Assembly (NCBI RefSeq): GCF_000262245.1 | Contig: NZ_AJSX01000034.1 | Span: 1 to 64,000, forward strand | Direction of reading: 5' to 3' | Origin: Pasteurella bettyae CCUG 2042 | Lineage (GTDB): Bacteria; Pseudomonadota; Gammaproteobacteria; Enterobacterales; Pasteurellaceae | Length of the DNA stretch: 64,000 bases | Part shown: positions 59,451 to 64,000 of the stretch, piece by piece | Position numbering within the stretch: the stretch's first letter is position 1 | Layout: each line of letters starts with the position of its first letter | Notes under the pieces: model-generated | The model's input: the letters and a program-made list of their open reading frames with translations, nothing else | What the model was told of the DNA's origin: nothing | The model's database searches: none | Program-made: the position numbers and the translations under genes

Positions 59451-61592
59451 ATGAAGTTGAATAAATCTAAAACTTATCTAGCCGCCTTGATTGTTGGTTC
59501 ATTAATTGGCATCAGTGGGAATGCGTTAGCTGTACGTCCAACATTAAAAGCAACAGATATTGTGATACCAACCCCGACAGAAGAAAATAGTTTGGCAACT
59601 AAGCGAGCAACCACAAGGCTCACGCAATCACATTATCGAAAATTTCAGTTGGATGATGCATTTTCACAGAAGATCTTTGCGCGCTATTTAGATTTTTTAG
59701 ATTATAGTCATAATTTATTTATTCAATCTGATATCGATGATATGCGTACTAAGTATGTGAATCTATTGGATGATGAATTCAATGAAGGTAAGTTAGATGT
59801 GGCATTTAGCATGTATCAATTAATGACAAAACGTCGTTATGAGCGTTATGAATATGCCCTTTCTTTATTAGACAAAGAACCTAGCTTAACTGGTGATGAT
59901 CAAATTGAGATTGACCGTAAAAAAGCAGCTTGGCCTGTGACCACGGAAGATGCTAATAAGCTTTGGGAACAACGTGTCAAAAATGATATCATTGATTTAA
60001 AACTAAAAGATAAAAAATGGTCTGAAATTAAGAAAACATTGACGAAACGTTACAATTTAGCGATTCGTCGTTTAACACAGACTAAGCTTGATGATATTAC
60101 TCAATTGTTCTTAAACGCATTTGCTCGTGAAATTGATCCTCATACAAGTTATTTAGCACCTCGTACGGCGAAAAGTTTTAATGAAAGTATGAATCTTTCA
60201 TTAGAAGGGATTGGCGCAACTTTACAACAAGAAGATGATATTACTGTGATTAAATCCTTAGTCGCAGGTGCGCCAGCTGATCGCAGTAAAAAAATTAAAG
60301 CAGGTGATAAGATTATTGGTGTTGGTCAAGCTAAAGGTGAAATTGAAGATGTCGTTGGCTGGCGTTTAGAAGATGTGGTTGATAAGATCAAAGGTAAAAA
60401 AGGTTCAACAGTCCGTTTAGAAATTGAACCTGCTAAGGGCGGAAAAACAAAAATTATTACCTTAGTACGTGATAAGGTTCGTATTGAGGATAGTGCGGCT
60501 AAATTAACAGTAGAAAAAGTGAATGGAGAGAATGTTGCCGTTATTAAAATTCCTACTTTCTATATTGGTTTAACTGCGGATGTACGTAAATTGTTAGCTC
60601 AAATGAATGCTAAAAAGGCGACTTCATTGATTATTGATTTACGTGAAAATGGTGGTGGTGCATTAACTGAAGCTGTTGAATTAAGTGGTCTGTTTATTAA
60701 AGATGGTCCAGTGGTACAAGTACGTGATGCTTATAACCGTATTCGTGTACACGAAGATCCTGATAATGCTCAAGTCTATTCAGGTCCTTTATTAGTGATG
60801 ATAAATCGTTATAGTGCTTCAGCATCAGAAATTTTCTCTGCCGCTATGCAAGACTATAACCGTGGTATCATTATTGGACAAAATACTTTCGGTAAAGGTA
60901 CTGTACAACAAAGTCGTTCATTAAACTTTGTTTATGATCTTGATCAAAAACCTCTAGGCTTTATTCAATACACTATCCAAAAATTCTATCGTATTAATGG
61001 TGGTAGTACCCAATTAAAAGGCGTTGCAGCAGATATTGATTTTCCTGCGATTATTGATGCAAAAGAAAATGGTGAAGAGAAAGAGGATAATGCATTACCT
61101 TGGGATAAAATTCCTTCTGCAACCTATTCTCAAGTTGCTAATGCCCGCAATGCTGTTGCGTTATTAAAAGCTAAACATGAACAACGTATAGCAAAAGATC
61201 CTGAGTTTATTGCATTAGCTGAGGATTTAAAAGTTCGTGATGAGCGAAGAGAACGCAAGTTCTTATCGTTGAATTACGATAAACGCAAAGCAGAAAATGA
61301 TAAAGATGATGCACGACGCTTAAAGGCATTAAATGAACGTTTTGCTCGCGAGGGTAAAAAATCATTAAAAGATATTAATGATTTACCTAAAGATTATGAA
61401 GCACCTGATTTTTTCTTAAAAGAAGCGGAAAAAATGGCTGTAGATTTAGTGAAATTTGAAGCTGAAAATGCGACAGAGACACCTAAATCTGAGGGGCAAG
61501 ATAATCCTGAAAAAACAACAACGGATGTAAAAGCTGAAAAGGAAAACGCAGCAGATAAATCAACGGATGATAAACCTTCAGACAATAAATAA
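59451..61592 (+). CDS. prc: Tail-specific periplasmic protease Prc
   Basis: S41 serine protease, 713 residues. Signal peptide (LAALIVGSLIGISGNALA), PDZ domain (VIKSLVAGAPADRSKKIKAGDKIIGVG), then the catalytic Ser in RYSASASEIFSAAMQDY and Lys in NTFGKGTVQQ. The C-terminal region is Lys/Glu-rich and ends DKPSDNK. It processes penicillin-binding protein 3 and lipoproteins in E. coli. AGGA precedes the start. Confidence 0.95.
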   Translation: MKLNKSKTYLAALIVGSLIGISGNALAVRPTLKATDIVIPTPTEENSLATKRATTRLTQSHYRKFQLDDAFSQKIFARYLDFLDYSHNLFIQSDIDDMRTKYVNLLDDEFNEGKLDVAFSMYQLMTKRRYERYEYALSLLDKEPSLTGDDQIEIDRKKAAWPVTTEDANKLWEQRVKNDIIDLKLKDKKWSEIKKTLTKRYNLAIRRLTQTKLDDITQLFLNAFAREIDPHTSYLAPRTAKSFNESMNLSLEGIGATLQQEDDITVIKSLVAGAPADRSKKIKAGDKIIGVGQAKGEIEDVVGWRLEDVVDKIKGKKGSTVRLEIEPAKGGKTKIITLVRDKVRIEDSAAKLTVEKVNGENVAVIKIPTFYIGLTADVRKLLAQMNAKKATSLIIDLRENGGGALTEAVELSGLFIKDGPVVQVRDAYNRIRVHEDPDNAQVYSGPLLVMINRYSASASEIFSAAMQDYNRGIIIGQNTFGKGTVQQSRSLNFVYDLDQKPLGFIQYTIQKFYRINGGSTQLKGVAADIDFPAIIDAKENGEEKEDNALPWDKIPSATYSQVANARNAVALLKAKHEQRIAKDPEFIALAEDLKVRDERRERKFLSLNYDKRKAENDKDDARRLKALNERFAREGKKSLKDINDLPKDYEAPDFFLKEAEKMAVDLVKFEAENATETPKSEGQDNPEKTTTDVKAEKENAADKSTDDKPSDNK

Positions 61593-61606
61593 TTTCTACC
61601 CGATTA

Positions 61607-61632
61607 ATAGGAATGTTGGCTATGATTCCTAT
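61607..61632 (+). other. Hairpin after prc
   Basis: ATAGGAAT pairs with ATTCCTAT around a ten-base loop, 15 bp after the prc stop, without a clear U-tract. Weak terminator or RNA end. Confidence 0.4.
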
Positions 61633-61676
61633 GAGTATTGTTATTGATCATACAAAGATCATTTAAAGGAACTCTA

Positions 61677-63140
61677 ATGTATAGAAAATCTACGTTGAAA
61701 TTAGCTCAGTTAGCAATTTTAATTTCAGGTTTATGTTCAAGTTGTGCAATTAATGACTATATCCATCCGAATATCTCTGATAAAGACAGTATCGATGTGG
61801 ATTTAGCAAATAAACAAATTGAACAACAAAAAAAAGCAGAAGAAGCACTTATTGCAGCTGAAAAACAGCAGCAAGCTGAGGCTAAATTAACAGAGCTGTT
61901 ATGGCCACGTGAAATTCAATTTAAGTCATCGGTAGCAAAGATTTACGCAGATAATGAATACGAATTGCTATGGGCTGATAAGGCGGCTGAGCAATATTTC
62001 TTAAAGGAATATGCGCTTATGGTGGCAAGTGGAATTTCTTCTCACTCAGCACGTTCCTTAGATACAATCAGTTTGACAGATCCAGCGGATAAACTTGCTT
62101 ATGATGTTTTATTGACTGATGCTTTTTTAGATTATATGTACTATGCTCAGAATGTTTCTCATTCCGCGCAAAGCTGGCTCTATTCAGTTAATGCTTATAA
62201 GCCAAGTCAACCTAATGAAGAACAAATTATGGTATGGCTAAGTGCGGTTAAAAATAATCAAAATTTAAATTATTTGCATGGATTAAACACAGATAATTCG
62301 CTATATCGTCAAACTATAGATAAGCTTGTATCATTAGTTTCTACAAACAAAGCTTCATTAGGTACAGAAAATCTTTATAAATTAGCAATTAATGTACAAC
62401 GGTTACGTATTATTCCTAATTTTAATAATGGTATTTTTGTTAATATTCCAAGCTATCAACTTAATTATTACCGTGACGGTAAATTAATTCTCAACTCACG
62501 TGTGGTGGTAGGAAAAAATGAACGTCGCACACCTGTAATGTATAGTAAATTAAGTAATGTAGTAGTGAATCCACCATGGAATGCACCGATACGTTTAATC
62601 AATGAAGATATTGTGCCTAAAATTAAACGTAATCCAGGCTATTTAGAAAGCCATGGCTATAGCATTATTGATAGTAATGGTAATAAGGTAAATCCAAGCA
62701 ATATTAATTGGGCAAGTATTGGCAGTAAATTCCCTTATCATATTCGTCAAGATGCTGGTGATAATAGCGCTCTAGGGCGTTTTAAGTTTAATATGCCAAG
62801 TAGTGATGCTATTTATTTACACGATACCCCAAATCATAGTATTTTTGATAAAAAAGATCGTGCCTTAAGTTCTGGTTGTGTACGTGTTGATAAATCCAAC
62901 CAATTAGCAAGTATTTTGCTAAAAGAAGCGGGCTGGTCAGAAGAGAAAAAACAAAGTGTATTAGATAGTAAGAAAACAACGTCAGCAACAATTCGATCGG
63001 ATAACCCTGTTTATTTGTATTATGTAACTAGTTGGGTTGAGAATGGAAAAATAAATTTATTACCTGATATTTATGGCTATGATTCTATTCGACAACCAAG
63101 TTATGTGAATTGGAATACGTTGAAAAAATATCTTCATTAA
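61677..63140 (+). CDS. ldtD: L,D-transpeptidase LdtD-like (YcbB)
   Basis: Makes 3-3 crosslinks in peptidoglycan. It is 487 residues from ATG 61677, which follows AAGGA; the frame extends 13 codons upstream. A signal peptide ends near LCSSC, perhaps lipidated but not a standard lipobox. A K/Q/E-rich coil follows. The YkuD catalytic domain has IYLHDTPNH and S-S-G-C-V-R (SSGCVRV) with the nucleophile Cys, as in YcbB. An uptake signal lies inside near 62240. It is followed by mepK, the order seen in E. coli (ycbB-ycbK-ycbL). Confidence 0.9.
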   Translation: MYRKSTLKLAQLAILISGLCSSCAINDYIHPNISDKDSIDVDLANKQIEQQKKAEEALIAAEKQQQAEAKLTELLWPREIQFKSSVAKIYADNEYELLWADKAAEQYFLKEYALMVASGISSHSARSLDTISLTDPADKLAYDVLLTDAFLDYMYYAQNVSHSAQSWLYSVNAYKPSQPNEEQIMVWLSAVKNNQNLNYLHGLNTDNSLYRQTIDKLVSLVSTNKASLGTENLYKLAINVQRLRIIPNFNNGIFVNIPSYQLNYYRDGKLILNSRVVVGKNERRTPVMYSKLSNVVVNPPWNAPIRLINEDIVPKIKRNPGYLESHGYSIIDSNGNKVNPSNINWASIGSKFPYHIRQDAGDNSALGRFKFNMPSSDAIYLHDTPNHSIFDKKDRALSSGCVRVDKSNQLASILLKEAGWSEEKKQSVLDSKKTTSATIRSDNPVYLYYVTSWVENGKINLLPDIYGYDSIRQPSYVNWNTLKKYLH

Positions 63141-63145
63141 TATTT

Positions 63146-63185
63146 TAATCGCACTTTTTCATATTTAAAAAGTGCGATTATTTTT
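63146..63185 (+). terminator. Terminator between ldtD and mepK
   Basis: TAATCGCACTTTTT and AAAAAGTGCGATTA form a perfect 14-bp stem, then T5. The arms are uptake signals with one base changed (GCGATT for GCGGT). Confidence 0.88.
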
Positions 63186-63257
63186 ACCCTTTTATGAACT
63201 TATAAACGAGACTTTGGTCGAAATTTTGTTAAATAATAAATCAAAGAGAAATTTAAA

Positions 63258-63818
63258 ATGAGCAATGTTAATCATAGTCGCCGTAAATGGCTATCTTTAG
63301 GTGGCGTTGTTATAGGGGCAACAATGTTACCAAATTCAGTGTTAGCGATTTCTTCTACGCCAGCTCCACGGCTTTTGCGTCTTAGAAATGTTAATACTGG
63401 AGAGGTTTTTAATTCTGAAATGGGTTCAGGAAGAGAGCTTTCTTCATCTGCATTGCATAAGTTAAATTGGTTTTTACGTGATAAATATACCTCTCAAGTT
63501 CATCCGATGGATCCCCAGTTATTTTCAAAACTTTATGATATCCAAAGTAATTTAGGATTACGGAATACCGAAATTCAAATTATTTGTGGTTATCGTTGTC
63601 CATCTACTAATGCTAAAATGCATCGTCGTAGCCGTGGTGTAGCGAGTAATAGTTATCATGTTAAAGGTCAAGCTATTGATTTCCGTATTGATGGCGTTTC
63701 CTTGGCTAAAGTAAAAACTGCTGCTCAAAGTCTTAATAATGGTGGGGTTGGTTATTACCCTGTCAGTAATTTTGTTCATATTGATACGGGACCAGTAAGA
63801 ACTTGGTCTGGAAGTTAA
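63258..63818 (+). CDS. mepK: Murein endopeptidase MepK (YcbK, DUF882), Tat substrate
   Basis: 186 residues. Twin-arginine signal SRRKWLSLGGVVIGA shows Tat export. M15A zinc peptidase: CGYRCPSTNAKMHRRSRG, SYHVKGQAIDFR (His and Asp ligands), FVHIDTGPVRTW (His). MepK cuts 3-3 crosslinks, matching the LdtD-like neighbour that makes them. Confidence 0.93.
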   Translation: MSNVNHSRRKWLSLGGVVIGATMLPNSVLAISSTPAPRLLRLRNVNTGEVFNSEMGSGRELSSSALHKLNWFLRDKYTSQVHPMDPQLFSKLYDIQSNLGLRNTEIQIICGYRCPSTNAKMHRRSRGVASNSYHVKGQAIDFRIDGVSLAKVKTAAQSLNNGGVGYYPVSNFVHIDTGPVRTWSGS

Positions 63819-63822
63819 TCCA

Positions 63823-63851
63823 AAAAAATGGTGCCATAAGGCACCATTTTT
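63823..63851 (+). terminator. mepK terminator
   Basis: AAAATGGTGCC/GGCACCATTTT, 11-bp stem with loop ATAA, then T. Confidence 0.9.
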
Positions 63852-63927
63852 ATCTTCATCCATTTATTAATTGAATTGAGTTAATTACAATAGAGAAATA
63901 AATTTTAATTCGTTGAGCAACACATAT

Positions 63928-64000
63928 ATGAATATTGATATTATTCCTGTTACTACTTTCCAACAAAATTGTTCATTAATTTGGGATGATGATAAGAATG
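63928..64000 (+). CDS. gloC: Glyoxalase II-like hydrolase GloC (YcbL), 5' end only
   Basis: Runs off the window. The 24 visible residues start MNIDIIPVTTFQQNCSLIW, matching the N-terminus of E. coli YcbL/GloC, a metallo-beta-lactamase-fold hydrolase. Position after mepK matches ycbK-ycbL order. The metal-binding motifs are not in view. Confidence 0.75.
   Translation, partial: MNIDIIPVTTFQQNCSLIWDDDKN

Overview
The window is a contiguous piece of a Pasteurellaceae chromosome. The main evidence is the 9-base DNA uptake signal AAGTGCGGT / ACCGCACTT of the Haemophilus influenzae subclade. It occurs many times, often as facing pairs that form intrinsic terminators (3375-3415, 7616-7656, 18661-18690, 52180-52250). 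The housekeeping proteins closely resemble H. influenzae and E. coli orthologues, and the DNA is AT-rich. No rRNA, prophage, insertion sequence or CRISPR array was seen.

Layout. 1-12.7 kb is core: der, two tRNA-Asp, dnaQ/rnhA (divergent), lexA, plsB-xerD, rlmL, a tRNA-Leu/Cys/Gly cluster, metB and trxA. 13.2-18.6 kb holds a TonB-dependent receptor followed by an M16 zinc protease, the gene pairing seen in FusA/FusC-type protein-piracy iron systems. 18.7-27.4 kb is core again: grxA, nfsA, rimK, ycfP, a cupin, a tandem pair of queH paralogues, ispB, rplU-rpmA, an EamA transporter and obgE.

27.4-39.6 kb is a group-2 capsule locus. The export genes bexDCBA read leftward. A serotype-specific block reads rightward: CDP-ribitol synthase, a TagF-like transferase, a 1218-residue multidomain polymerase like Bcs3/Acs3, and a family-2-like glycosyltransferase. 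The expected product is a ribitol-phosphate, teichoic-acid-like capsule. The BexA homologue carries an extra C-terminal domain of about 105 residues. No kpsC/kpsS (hcsA/hcsB) pair is present. The locus lies between two near-identical 48-bp direct repeats and contains no uptake signal.

39.7-45.4 kb holds potABCD and pepT. 45.6-52.2 kb is an iron-uptake island with a candidate Fur box: a two-lobed TbpB-like lipoprotein gene broken by a stop and a +1 frameshift, a hemophilin-like secreted-protein gene broken by one stop, an intact Slam translocator, and an intact FepA-type receptor. 52.3-64 kb is letAB, a DUF3144 gene, molA with a ModA-like gene but no permease, proQ-prc, ldtD, mepK and the start of gloC.

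Most notable points: a Slam operon whose surface-protein genes are both broken while the Slam and a FepA-type receptor stay open; the capsule ATPase with an unexplained extra domain; direct repeats bracketing the whole capsule locus; and the receptor/protease pair. All functional calls come from reading motifs and remembered family sequences; no database search was run.
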